Positions 8,281 to 15,014 of a stretch of DNA of 37,673 nt are shown piece by piece. The stretch comes from Bacillota bacterium (GTDB lineage: Bacteria > Bacillota > Clostridia > Tissierellales > MES13). The stretch covers positions 1 through 37,673 of the forward strand of contig VEND01000157.1 of assembly GCA_009711765.1 (NCBI GenBank), read 5' to 3'. The notes under the pieces were generated by a model. The model was not told the origin of the DNA. It saw only the letters and a list, made by a program, of their open reading frames with translations, and did no database searches. Each line of letters starts with the position of its first letter. Within the stretch, counting starts at the first letter, position 1. The position numbers and the translations under genes are program-made.

Positions 8281-8803
8281 AATACTTATAACCTATGATA
8301 TGTAAATATCTAATATCCTTATATTTGTACTTGCCTAAGGAATAGTTAAATCTATCTATTGTATGGGCTGCTATATATATATTATTTTCCATCCTTGGTT
8401 CATCTATTCTTACTACAATTGGAGTATGATTAAATGAATTATCTAAATCAAAATTTAATTGTATTATATCACCTATTTGTATTTTATCAATAGATGTTTC
8501 CTCTGCAATAGGTCCTCTATCTTTATTATTAATAAGAAAATCATATAAAAAATTAACTCCAGTCCACGAAGCAGCTCTTTTATTTATATTTTTATAATAC
8601 CATCCTATCCACTTTTTATAATTCATAGGACATCCCCCTGCAAATAAAACTTGAGAAGCAAAATTTGTACAATCCCCTCCTAGATAGTCAAAATTATAAT
8701 ATTTAGGATTTCTTTTCAAGGCCCATTTCTCAGCATATCTATAAGCTTTTTTCCTATTATATGGATAAATTCCTGTTTTAGTTTTATGAAATTTTGCTTT
8801 CAT
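8279..8803 (-). CDS. Amidase-domain (Amidase_6 type) protein
   Basis: The 174-residue protein matches the putative amidase domain found in Firmicutes cell-wall and sporulation proteins. The signature is GGDCTNFASQVL with the likely nucleophile Cys45, followed by SWTGVNFLYDFL, IQIGDIIQLNFD and HTPIVVRID with candidate catalytic His126. It has the NlpC/P60-like cysteine-peptidase order (Cys, then His, then a polar residue). There is no signal peptide, so it would act in the cytoplasm or by a non-classical route. The start has AGGAGG eight bases upstream. It faces the gene at 8934 across a symmetrical promoter region. Confidence 0.82.
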   Translation of the reverse strand: MKAKFHKTKTGIYPYNRKKAYRYAEKWALKRNPKYYNFDYLGGDCTNFASQVLFAGGCPMNYKKWIGWYYKNINKRAASWTGVNFLYDFLINNKDRGPIAEETSIDKIQIGDIIQLNFDLDNSFNHTPIVVRIDEPRMENNIYIAAHTIDRFNYSLGKYKYKDIRYLHIIGYKY

Positions 8804-8869
8804 AAAAACCTCCTAATATAATAAATTAATTTAATTAATAACATTATTAGTATATAATTGAATTATAAG

Positions 8870-8908
8870 AAATATTATAACATTAAAGTAGTTTATGTTA
8901 TAATATTT
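8870..8908. promoter_or_regulatory. Divergent promoter region with a perfect 14-bp dyad
   Basis: AAATATTATAACAT (8870-8883) and ATGTTATAATATTT (8895-8908) are perfect inverted copies around an 11-base spacer. Each arm carries an extended -10 element TGTTATAAT: at 8896-8904 reading right towards the gene at 8934, and on the minus strand at 8882-8874 reading left towards the amidase gene. At 17-base spacing each promoter's -35 position (TATAAC) falls in the other arm. The two promoters therefore overlap and may share an operator. Confidence 0.6.
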
Positions 8909-8933
8909 ACAAATACTATATGGAGGTATGTCT

Positions 8934-9419
8934 ATGTCATATATGACTATACGCCAGATAAGACATCAAATGTGTCTTAATAAGCTTAGAGACTTAGGAT
9001 GTGAAGTTGTATCCCTTCAAGGTGTAATGTTTTATGTTAAATATTCTCTTGATGATTTTAAAATTTCTTATATGTATCACTCAAATACAGATAATACATA
9101 TTACCTAGAAAGAATTAAACCTTACGTTGTATCTGCTGGCGACTTAAAGTCTGAAGAAGATGTTGTTAATGCAATAAAAATTGATATACAACAATTTAAG
9201 AATGCAAAAAATAGTAAAAACTTCGAAACTTTTATTGAGGTGGATACTGAATTATCAAAAACAGTCCGTAGTTTTGAAGATTTATTTCTGTATTATAATA
9301 TTTCAAGAGAAGACACCGAGTTAATAAAAGACGAAATAGATAAAGTCAAAAGCTTATTAAAAGAAGTTAAGGATAGAAGTAAAAGAGTGTTTTATCAAAA
9401 AGATCCAGATAACATTTAA
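8934..9419 (+). CDS. Uncharacterised cytoplasmic protein
   Basis: The family is not recognised. The 161-residue protein begins MSYMTIRQIRHQM, has an alpha/beta N-terminal half (residues 15-75, with VSLQGVMFYVKYSLDD and YYLERIKPYVVSAGDL) and a helical charged C-terminal half ending in a coiled-coil-like EIDKVKSLLKEVKDRSKR stretch. It has no signal peptide or membrane span. GGAGGT (8922-8927) directly abuts an ATG at 8928, so the ATG at 8934, six bases downstream of it, is the better start. It is monocistronic, with its own terminator, and is one of only three plus-strand genes in the window. Confidence 0.75.
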   Translation: MSYMTIRQIRHQMCLNKLRDLGCEVVSLQGVMFYVKYSLDDFKISYMYHSNTDNTYYLERIKPYVVSAGDLKSEEDVVNAIKIDIQQFKNAKNSKNFETFIEVDTELSKTVRSFEDLFLYYNISREDTELIKDEIDKVKSLLKEVKDRSKRVFYQKDPDNI

Positions 9420-9440
9420 ACCTGTGTAGGACACAGGTTT
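9418..9440 (+). terminator. Terminator after the gene at 8934
   Basis: Perfect 9-bp stem AAACCTGTG/CACAGGTTT with a 5-base loop (TAGGA), followed by TATTTAT. The stop codon overlaps the left arm. Confidence 0.85.
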
Positions 9441-9538
9441 TATTTATATAAGATTTTTTAGTTATTATGAAGGTATTTGTTATTTAATGTAGAAAATATT
9501 ATATGGAAACTGAAAACAGTAGAGGAAGGAGAGTAAAA

Positions 9539-9733
9539 ATGCAACAATTTGACAGAATATCGATTGCAGAAATATCAAAAAAAGATATGCTTATGATTCT
9601 AGAAGCTCTTGAATATACAGGAAAAAATACTGATATAGACTCTTTTATTGAACTAAAGAATAGTATAATTAAGGAATTAAGTTCCTTAGCAGAGGCTAGT
9701 GAAGAAGAATTTGTTAACTATCTTAAGGATTAA
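9539..9733 (+). CDS. Small acidic protein of unknown function
   Basis: A 64-residue protein, starting at ATG 9539 with AAGGAG seven bases upstream; the frame is open for 12 more codons without a ribosome-binding site. It is acidic and probably helical, with two Leu/Ile-rich helices (KKDMLMILEALEY and FIELKNSIIKELSSLAEA). No zinc, DNA-binding or membrane motif is seen. It ends at a bidirectional terminator shared with the convergent gene at 9746. I do not recognise a family; the strong ribosome-binding site and terminator support it as real. Confidence 0.7.
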   Translation: MQQFDRISIAEISKKDMLMILEALEYTGKNTDIDSFIELKNSIIKELSSLAEASEEEFVNYLKD

Positions 9734-9735
9734 TA

Positions 9736-9759
9736 AAACACCCTTTTAAAGGGTGTTTT
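9736..9759. terminator. Bidirectional terminator between convergent genes
   Basis: Near-perfect palindrome with arms AAACACCCTTT and AAAGGGTGTTT. It is followed by TTTT on the plus strand and by TTTATTA on the minus strand, so it serves both 9539 and 9746. The stop codon of the minus-strand gene is inside the stem. Confidence 0.85.
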
Positions 9760-10795
9760 TAAATTTAGCAAATCTATATATTCCAGTTTTAGTTTTTACA
9801 TAGCTAATTAAATAATTTTTATAAGTTATCTTCTTTATTATAATGGCCCTGTTTAATAAAGTATGATTAAACTCTTCTCCTTCTTTAAAAGCAAATATAT
9901 CAGGCAAATTATACTCATTAACTTCAAGACTTTCAGGGTTAACCCTTCCTTTTCTAAGTTTTATTAAATACTTACATAAAACTTTTATAAATTCCTCATC
10001 CTTAATAACATATTTAAACTCTTTTTCTAAATAAATACCTTTAATAACATTTACAAAAAAACTACTGTTTTCATTACAACTTTTATTTTTTAATATTTCT
10101 AAAGTATGTATTAAATTTGTAAATTTCTTTCCCTTTATCCCATTTAAAATGTTAAGTAAATTAATCTTTTCTCTTTCAAAATCAAGGCTATATTTACCAG
10201 GATATGTGCTTAATTCAAATCTAAAATAATCTTTATTAGTATTAAGAAAATTCCTTTGAGACATATGGATTATTTCTTCTTTTAAGGATTTTAATAATTT
10301 TTCATAATCTAGGTCATCTTTATTAATTAAACTAAATAATACTTTAGATAATATAATGCCTTCTAAAAGGTTTTTAATATTTCCAGTAGTAAATAATATA
10401 TTCTTTATAACCTCTTTTTTTATATTTTCATATTTCTTATTAGAAATGACTATAGCTAATATCCTAATAAAAATACTTTCATCATCTTCTTGCCAATATA
10501 TAGATTCTTTATTTCTTGTAAGTATATTAATTAAAGATTTATTATTACCATGTCTGTAATACTTCCATAAATTTAGTTCCTTTAAAAATCTATCATAGTT
10601 TATAGAAACCTTAACTTCTTTTTTTGAAGGATACAAAGATTTTATTGTTATTATTAATATTTCAACTAAATAAGACCATTGTCCTTTTTTTCCTGAATAT
10701 ATAATTGATTTATTCCCATTTATAAACTTTTCAAATTTAAAAGCATCCTCTCTACATGCATTTAATATCATTTTATTTATTTTTTCTTCTGTCAT
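9746..10795 (-). CDS. Uncharacterised helical protein
   Basis: A 349-residue protein that I cannot assign. It is largely alpha-helical, without signal peptide or membrane span. Notable local sequences are an N-terminal MTEEKINKMILNACRED, a central WQEDDESIFIRILAIVI, and ILFTTGNIKNLLEGIILSKVLF, where an acidic pair precedes a run of hydrophobic helices. This is only faintly reminiscent of ADP-ribosylglycohydrolase-type helical bundles; the metal-binding GD and DD motifs of that family are not clearly present, so I do not propose that function. The start has AAGGAGTG at good spacing. It is a single-gene unit between two terminators. Confidence 0.7.
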   Translation of the reverse strand: MTEEKINKMILNACREDAFKFEKFINGNKSIIYSGKKGQWSYLVEILIITIKSLYPSKKEVKVSINYDRFLKELNLWKYYRHGNNKSLINILTRNKESIYWQEDDESIFIRILAIVISNKKYENIKKEVIKNILFTTGNIKNLLEGIILSKVLFSLINKDDLDYEKLLKSLKEEIIHMSQRNFLNTNKDYFRFELSTYPGKYSLDFEREKINLLNILNGIKGKKFTNLIHTLEILKNKSCNENSSFFVNVIKGIYLEKEFKYVIKDEEFIKVLCKYLIKLRKGRVNPESLEVNEYNLPDIFAFKEGEEFNHTLLNRAIIIKKITYKNYLISYVKTKTGIYRFAKFKNTL

Positions 10796-10853
10796 AAAGT
10801 CACTCCTTAAATTAAGCTAACTTTAGTATAGCAGAAAAGATTAAATATGTGAA

Positions 10854-10881
10854 AAAATCTAGGCTAATTAGCCTAGATTTT
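10854..10881 (-). terminator. Terminator of the sigma-factor operon
   Basis: A perfect 28-base palindrome (arm AAAATCTAGGCTAA), followed on the minus strand by TTC. The stop codon of the B-box gene lies in it. Confidence 0.82.
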
Positions 10882-11539
10882 CTTTAATTTCTTCATTAAC
10901 ATCATTCTTTGATTTTTTAAGTAAAATTATACCTCCAACAATTAATAATGCTGGAAACATAAGTTCTCTAAATAAACCTACTATTTCATAATTAAACATA
11001 TAATGTAATCTTCTTAAAACTTCACTTAAAAATACTATACTACCAAAGACTACTAACCCTATACCTACGTTATAATGATTAAATTTACTTACATCCATAT
11101 CATAAACTAAATCATCATTTATAGTATCACCTTTTTTAATTCTCTTTCTTATATGATGAGCATCAAATAGACTATAGAACCATATAATTAAAGCTATGAC
11201 AGTTAAATAATCAATTGAATAAAATATATTAGGTATAATTATCATAGCAAAGAAAGCTATCATAAGTTGTAATCCTCTTTTCATTAGACCTAGATACATA
11301 TGTCCTGCCCCTGGTAATAAAGAAAAGAGTACTGCCCAAAATGAATTATATGTCTTTGGACTTTCCCTGGTTATATTTATATTTTCTAAATTTTGTCTTT
11401 CTAGGATTTCCTCCTCTGATGTGCATTCTTTACAAACTATTTTTCCCCTTTGATTAATAGCACATTCTTTACATATGGGTTTACCACAATCAACACATCT
11501 AAAGTTTGCTTCCCTTTCAGGATGATAAGTACATTCCAT
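10868..11539 (-). CDS. B-box zinc-finger membrane protein with LiaI/LiaF-like C-terminal region
   Basis: The 223-residue protein begins with a B-box-like zinc finger whose eight ligands are visible: Cys3, His6, Cys15, Cys18, Cys23, Cys26, Cys36 and Cys39. After a linker come hydrophobic segments near 68-90 (with LLPGAGHMYLGLMKRG, a TM2-like turn), 92-120, 157-172 and 190-208. The last pair (GLVVFGSIVFLSEVL and FPALLIVGGIILLKKSK) resembles the LiaI/LiaF-type membrane region (DUF5668). It is the last gene of the sigma operon, 12 bases after the anti-sigma gene, so it probably takes part in envelope-stress sensing or response; this is inference. Confidence 0.82.
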   Translation of the reverse strand: MECTYHPEREANFRCVDCGKPICKECAINQRGKIVCKECTSEEEILERQNLENINITRESPKTYNSFWAVLFSLLPGAGHMYLGLMKRGLQLMIAFFAMIIIPNIFYSIDYLTVIALIIWFYSLFDAHHIRKRIKKGDTINDDLVYDMDVSKFNHYNVGIGLVVFGSIVFLSEVLRRLHYMFNYEIVGLFRELMFPALLIVGGIILLKKSKNDVNEEIKENLG

Positions 11540-11551
11540 ATCTTTCCCTCC

Positions 11552-12013
11552 TTATTTTATGAATTCATCAATAGATAAATCATCTATTGTACTATCAATA
11601 ATTTCACTAATTTTACTTATTGGTCTTATGAATGTTTTATTAATTTTATAGGTTTCATTATATATATTTTTAGATAAAATATTCATATCCCCTATGGTTG
11701 TAAAATTTAAAAACATGATAAGTAAACCTGCTGCAACAAAACTTAAACCCCATCTTTGTGTAGTTATTCTTTTTATCCTTTTTAGTTTTTCCTCTTTATT
11801 AATTTTATTCATTAACTTTTCTGTAAAATCAGAAGGTGGACTTATAAACTCTGATTGTGTTTTTAATGCCTTAAATAAATTTTCCATTTCTCTATATTCT
11901 TCTTTACAAGATTTACACTCTTTTAAGTGTTTATCAACCTTCATCTTTTGTATTTCATTAAGCTTATCTTCATGATAATAATCCGAAAGGTTTAATATTT
12001 CTTTACAATCCAT
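11552..12013 (-). CDS. Zinc-finger anti-sigma factor, membrane-anchored
   Basis: A 153-residue protein with an N-terminal cytoplasmic zinc-binding anti-sigma domain: HX3CX2C at His29, Cys33 and Cys36 (HLKECKSC), the ZAS signature. A single membrane span follows at about 89-106 (LSFVAAGLLIMFLNF), then an extracytoplasmic tail of about 45 residues. It should hold the ECF sigma factor encoded just upstream inactive until a signal reaches it. Its start (ATG at 12013, with GGAGGTG seven bases upstream) overlaps the sigma gene by 22 bases, indicating coupled synthesis. Confidence 0.9.
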   Translation of the reverse strand: MDCKEILNLSDYYHEDKLNEIQKMKVDKHLKECKSCKEEYREMENLFKALKTQSEFISPPSDFTEKLMNKINKEEKLKRIKRITTQRWGLSFVAAGLLIMFLNFTTIGDMNILSKNIYNETYKINKTFIRPISKISEIIDSTIDDLSIDEFIK

Positions 12014-12582
12014 TCATCGCCACCTCCAAGTTTTTCTTTCTTTAGTTCATCCTTTAAGTTTCGTCTTGCTCTATATAATCTAGTCTCAACTGTTTTTCGT
12101 GGTACATCTAATACGTTAGCTATTTCGCTATAAGACATTTCATTAAAATGATACATAATTATTACTGTCTTATACATATCTTTCATATTGCTTATAATGT
12201 TATGTATTCTATCCTGGTATTCTTCTTTTAGTAGCTTTTCTAATGGTAAATCCCTTTGTATATTATCATTAAAAGCTTCGTTTTCTCCAGTGGTCATATT
12301 TTCCCATTCAATAACATTAGGACGCTTTTTTTTCTTCCAATCTAAACAAGTATTTGTAGCTACCCTATATATCCATGTTGAGACTTTGCTTTTAAATTTA
12401 AACTTATCTATTTGATTATAAATTTTAATAAATATCTCCTGAGACAAATCTTGAGTCTCTTGATAATCTTTAGTAAACTTATAAGCCATAGCATATATTC
12501 TATTTTTATAGTTATCCACTAGTTGAGAAAAAACTTTAGAATTTCCTCTTTGTATTTCCTTAACTAAATACTCATCATTCAT
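11992..12582 (-). CDS. ECF-type RNA polymerase sigma factor
   Basis: The 196-residue protein has sigma region 2 (residues about 22-90, with the QDLSQEIFIKIYNQ and WIYRVATNTCLDWKKKKR core-binding and -10 recognition segments) and region 4 (about 125-180, with MSYSEIANVLDVPRKTVETRLYRARRNLK as the -35 recognition helix-turn-helix). Regions 1 and 3 are absent, which defines an ECF (sigma-70 group 4) factor of the SigW/RpoE kind. It lies 27 bases after the beta-repeat membrane gene and overlaps the anti-sigma gene. An ECF-like promoter at 14052-14078 suggests autoregulation. Confidence 0.93.
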   Translation of the reverse strand: MNDEYLVKEIQRGNSKVFSQLVDNYKNRIYAMAYKFTKDYQETQDLSQEIFIKIYNQIDKFKFKSKVSTWIYRVATNTCLDWKKKKRPNVIEWENMTTGENEAFNDNIQRDLPLEKLLKEEYQDRIHNIISNMKDMYKTVIIMYHFNEMSYSEIANVLDVPRKTVETRLYRARRNLKDELKKEKLGGGDEWIVKKY

Positions 12583-12609
12583 TAAAAACCACCACCCTGG
12601 GTAACCACA

Positions 12610-14016
12610 TCATTTAACGCTTATAGAGATATCACCATTTTTAGTGTTTATTTTAAATAAAGTAGTTGATGAACCTATTGAATCTTTGACAACACTTTCT
12701 GAAGACTCTACTTTTATATTAAAATCAAGGTCTGTAGATATATCTCCATAAATAGAGCTTAACATAAATTCTCCCTGCTGATTTTTAGGTATAATTATGT
12801 CTACATCTCCATATTTATTTTCTATATCTATTTTTTCATCAATTATTTCATTATTACTAAATTTTATATCTCCATTTTGGTTTATTATAAAAATTTCTTC
12901 TGATATGTCATATAAGTACAAATCAGAGTACTTATTATTTACTTTCAAACTTCCCTTTACTTTTTCAATATCAATTTTTCCATTATTCCCTACTACGTCT
13001 AAATCCCCATCTATATCATTAATTTCTATATCACAATATTTACTATCAATAGTCAAATTCCCAGTTATATTTTCTGAAGATATCCTATCGTGTGTATTTG
13101 TTATATTTACATTTCCTACTATATTCTTTACTATTACATTATCATAGGTATTATTTATTTTTATATTCCCTTTAATACCCTCTGTTAATATATCACCATG
13201 TTTATTACTAATCTCTATATTTCCTTCTATATCAGTTAAATCTATTTCTCCGTAGGAATTTTCAATAGATAAATCACTTTTTATATTACTTGTGAACACA
13301 TTGCCATGTTTATTTTCTATACTTATACTTTTTTTCATATCCCTTATATCTATATCGCCATATTTGTTTTCAATATCAATTTCTACATCATCTGGAACTT
13401 TTATTGTCATATTAGTCTCTAAATCTTTTATCTGATTATTTTTTATATACCTATTACTTAATGATTTTATAAAAAAAGTACTTCCACTTTCTTTAACTTC
13501 TATTATATTGTTAGATATTTTATTTGCATAGTCCTCATCATTATGTTTCATTAGTATTTCTGTTTGTAATATTAAATTTTCAGAAGACCCTTTAACTACA
13601 TTAATATCCCCATATGCATTATGTATAATGATTTTTTCTTTGTCCTTTATATTTATTTCCTTATCAAAGGAAAAATTAGAATCATACTTATAATTAAATA
13701 TAAAATCATTAGTATCTAATATGTTTATACCAGATATATAAATGCCAAACTCTGAACCTATACCTATCACAATTAAAATTAATATAATAAAAAATACACT
13801 ACCACCACTTATTTTCAACTTAGTATTTTCATCATACTTTGTGCTTTTTAGTTTTGTAAATATTAATTCTAAACCTAATAAAATAATGAATATAGGCCAT
13901 ATAATAGATAATATATATGAAAGCTTAAAATCATAAAAATTATCTATTAAAAACATACTTCCTAAAGTAATAAGTAATATTGCCAAAGTAAAAATCCCTA
14001 CTTTTTTATTCTTCAT
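12610..14016 (-). CDS. Membrane-anchored beta-repeat protein (LiaF/DUF4097-like)
   Basis: A 468-residue protein. Residues 7-55 form two membrane helices of LiaI/LiaF type (GIFTLAILLITLGSMFL and IWPIFIILLGLELIF), and a third span is at 73-95. The rest is extracytoplasmic and resembles DUF4097, probably a beta-solenoid. From Tyr219 to Asn381 the repeat is exactly 18 residues long, with core (I/V)xIxNxYGDIxIxDIxG. The residue before the turn alternates Tyr219, His237, Tyr255, His273, Tyr291, His309, Tyr327, Asn345, Tyr363, Asn381; later units at Tyr402 and Tyr423 are 21 apart. The ribosome-binding site is inside a run of eight G. As first gene of the ECF operon it may sense or support the envelope; this is inference. 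Confidence 0.85.
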   Translation of the reverse strand: MKNKKVGIFTLAILLITLGSMFLIDNFYDFKLSYILSIIWPIFIILLGLELIFTKLKSTKYDENTKLKISGGSVFFIILILIVIGIGSEFGIYISGINILDTNDFIFNYKYDSNFSFDKEINIKDKEKIIIHNAYGDINVVKGSSENLILQTEILMKHNDEDYANKISNNIIEVKESGSTFFIKSLSNRYIKNNQIKDLETNMTIKVPDDVEIDIENKYGDIDIRDMKKSISIENKHGNVFTSNIKSDLSIENSYGEIDLTDIEGNIEISNKHGDILTEGIKGNIKINNTYDNVIVKNIVGNVNITNTHDRISSENITGNLTIDSKYCDIEINDIDGDLDVVGNNGKIDIEKVKGSLKVNNKYSDLYLYDISEEIFIINQNGDIKFSNNEIIDEKIDIENKYGDVDIIIPKNQQGEFMLSSIYGDISTDLDFNIKVESSESVVKDSIGSSTTLFKINTKNGDISISVK

Positions 14017-14022
14017 ATTTAT

Positions 14023-14030
14023 CCCCCCCC
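14023..14030 (-). repeat. Homopolymeric G8 tract forming the ribosome-binding site
   Basis: On the minus strand the sequence upstream of the start codon at 14016 reads AAAAGGGGGGGGATAAATATG. The Shine-Dalgarno element is therefore an eight-base G run, long for DNA this rich in AT. Slippage here would change the spacing between the site and the start codon. Confidence 0.7.
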
Positions 14031-14051
14031 TTTTCCATATTCATTAATTTA

Positions 14052-14078
14052 GACGAATGCATATAAAAAAACCCTTCA
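14052..14078 (-). promoter_or_regulatory. Candidate ECF-sigma promoter of the sigma operon
   Basis: Minus strand: TGAAGG (14078-14073), a 17-base T-rich spacer and CGTC (14055-14052). This resembles the TGAAAC-N16-CGTA/CGTC promoters of Bacillus envelope ECF factors such as SigW and SigM (established knowledge). It sits between the terminator of the lytic transglycosylase and the first gene of the operon that encodes the ECF factor, where an autoregulated promoter is expected. No sigma-A promoter is evident in the gap. Confidence 0.5.
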
Positions 14079-14089
14079 AAAAATGAAAA

Positions 14090-14113
14090 AATAATAGATA
14101 AAAATCTATTATT
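14090..14113 (-). terminator. Terminator after the lytic transglycosylase gene
   Basis: Perfect 10-bp stem AATAATAGAT/ATCTATTATT with a 4-base loop, followed by TTTTTTC on the minus strand. The stop codon lies in the stem. Confidence 0.8.
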
Positions 14114-14837
14114 TTTCATTCTCATATTTATTTTTATATTTAGTAGTGTATTCTAATACTCTTTTAGAATAAATACTTCTAGCAGGATATTTTCTATGGT
14201 CCCTTGATGCTACGTATTTTTCTAGACCATTTTGTCCTCTATTATAAGCTGTTAATGTTTTATGCATATCATTTTTATAATACCCTTTTAAATATTTTAA
14301 GTGTGTTGTAAACAAATGTATATTATATTTCGGATCAAATAAATCATCAGGATCATATTCAATATTTAAATTTTTTGCTAATGCTTTAGCTGTACAATCC
14401 ATAATTTGACCTAGTCCTCTTTCTCCTGATGTTCCTACTAACTCAGGATTAAAATTACTTTCAACTTTCATAAGTCCTAATATTAAGTAAATATTTAAAT
14501 TCTTCTCTTCACATTCACTTAGTAAGTATTTAGCCTCTTTTTTAGTAAGTTTAGCTTCTTTAATAATAAAATCTATTTTTCTGTTATCTTCATTTATGTC
14601 AATTTCATCATTTTTTTCCTTTACAGATTCACTATTACTTTTTACCTCTTTACTTATGTGCTTTACTTTCTTTTCATATTTTATATTTAGACTTATATCT
14701 TTTTTATCATTTTCACTGATAGTTTCATTATTAGGCTTTAATGATATTTTAGTTTGACTATTATTATAAGAATTTAAAATTGCTCCAAAACCTAATAAGG
14801 ATATAACAATAAGTATTAAACATATTTTCTTTTTCAT
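14109..14837 (-). CDS. Lytic transglycosylase, SLT domain, secreted or membrane-anchored
   Basis: Cleaves the glycan strands of peptidoglycan. The 242-residue protein has a signal-anchor at residues 4-21, a charged, probably disordered linker to about 85, and an SLT domain from about 105 to 235. The catalytic Glu126 lies in MKVESNFNPELVG, followed by SGERGLGQIM and the AYNRG motif (197-201), the three SLT blocks. It acts outside the membrane. It has its own sigma-A promoter (14872-14900) and terminator, so it is separate from the sigma operon despite being next to it; both concern the envelope. Confidence 0.92.
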   Translation of the reverse strand: MKKKICLILIVISLLGFGAILNSYNNSQTKISLKPNNETISENDKKDISLNIKYEKKVKHISKEVKSNSESVKEKNDEIDINEDNRKIDFIIKEAKLTKKEAKYLLSECEEKNLNIYLILGLMKVESNFNPELVGTSGERGLGQIMDCTAKALAKNLNIEYDPDDLFDPKYNIHLFTTHLKYLKGYYKNDMHKTLTAYNRGQNGLEKYVASRDHRKYPARSIYSKRVLEYTTKYKNKYENEK

Positions 14838-14871
14838 TTTTCCACCCCTTTCTTTTTAACACACAAAGGGT

Positions 14872-14900
14872 ATTATATTAAAAATATTGATAACCGTCAA
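14872..14900 (-). promoter_or_regulatory. Promoter of the lytic transglycosylase gene
   Basis: Minus strand -35 TTGACG (14900-14895), 17-base spacer, and -10 TATAAT (14877-14872). The start codon is 35 bases beyond the -10. Confidence 0.85.
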
Positions 14901-14976
14901 CTATATTACATAAAATTAACCAAAATCCCCAATATGATTTATATCCAAATTTATTTTTTTTATTCAAAAAAATAAA

Positions 14977-14999
14977 ACAGACATCTAAAAGATGTCTGT
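14977..14999 (-). terminator. Terminator after argS
   Basis: Minus strand stem ACAGACATCT/AGATGTCTGT with a short TTT loop, followed by TTTATTTTTTT. Confidence 0.9.
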
Positions 15000-15014
15000 A
15001 AAATTTTCTTATAT

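Noticed and set aside
9746-10795. ADP-ribosylglycohydrolase assignment
   Set aside because: Only a faint resemblance of one acidic segment and following helices; the family's metal-binding motifs are not clearly present.
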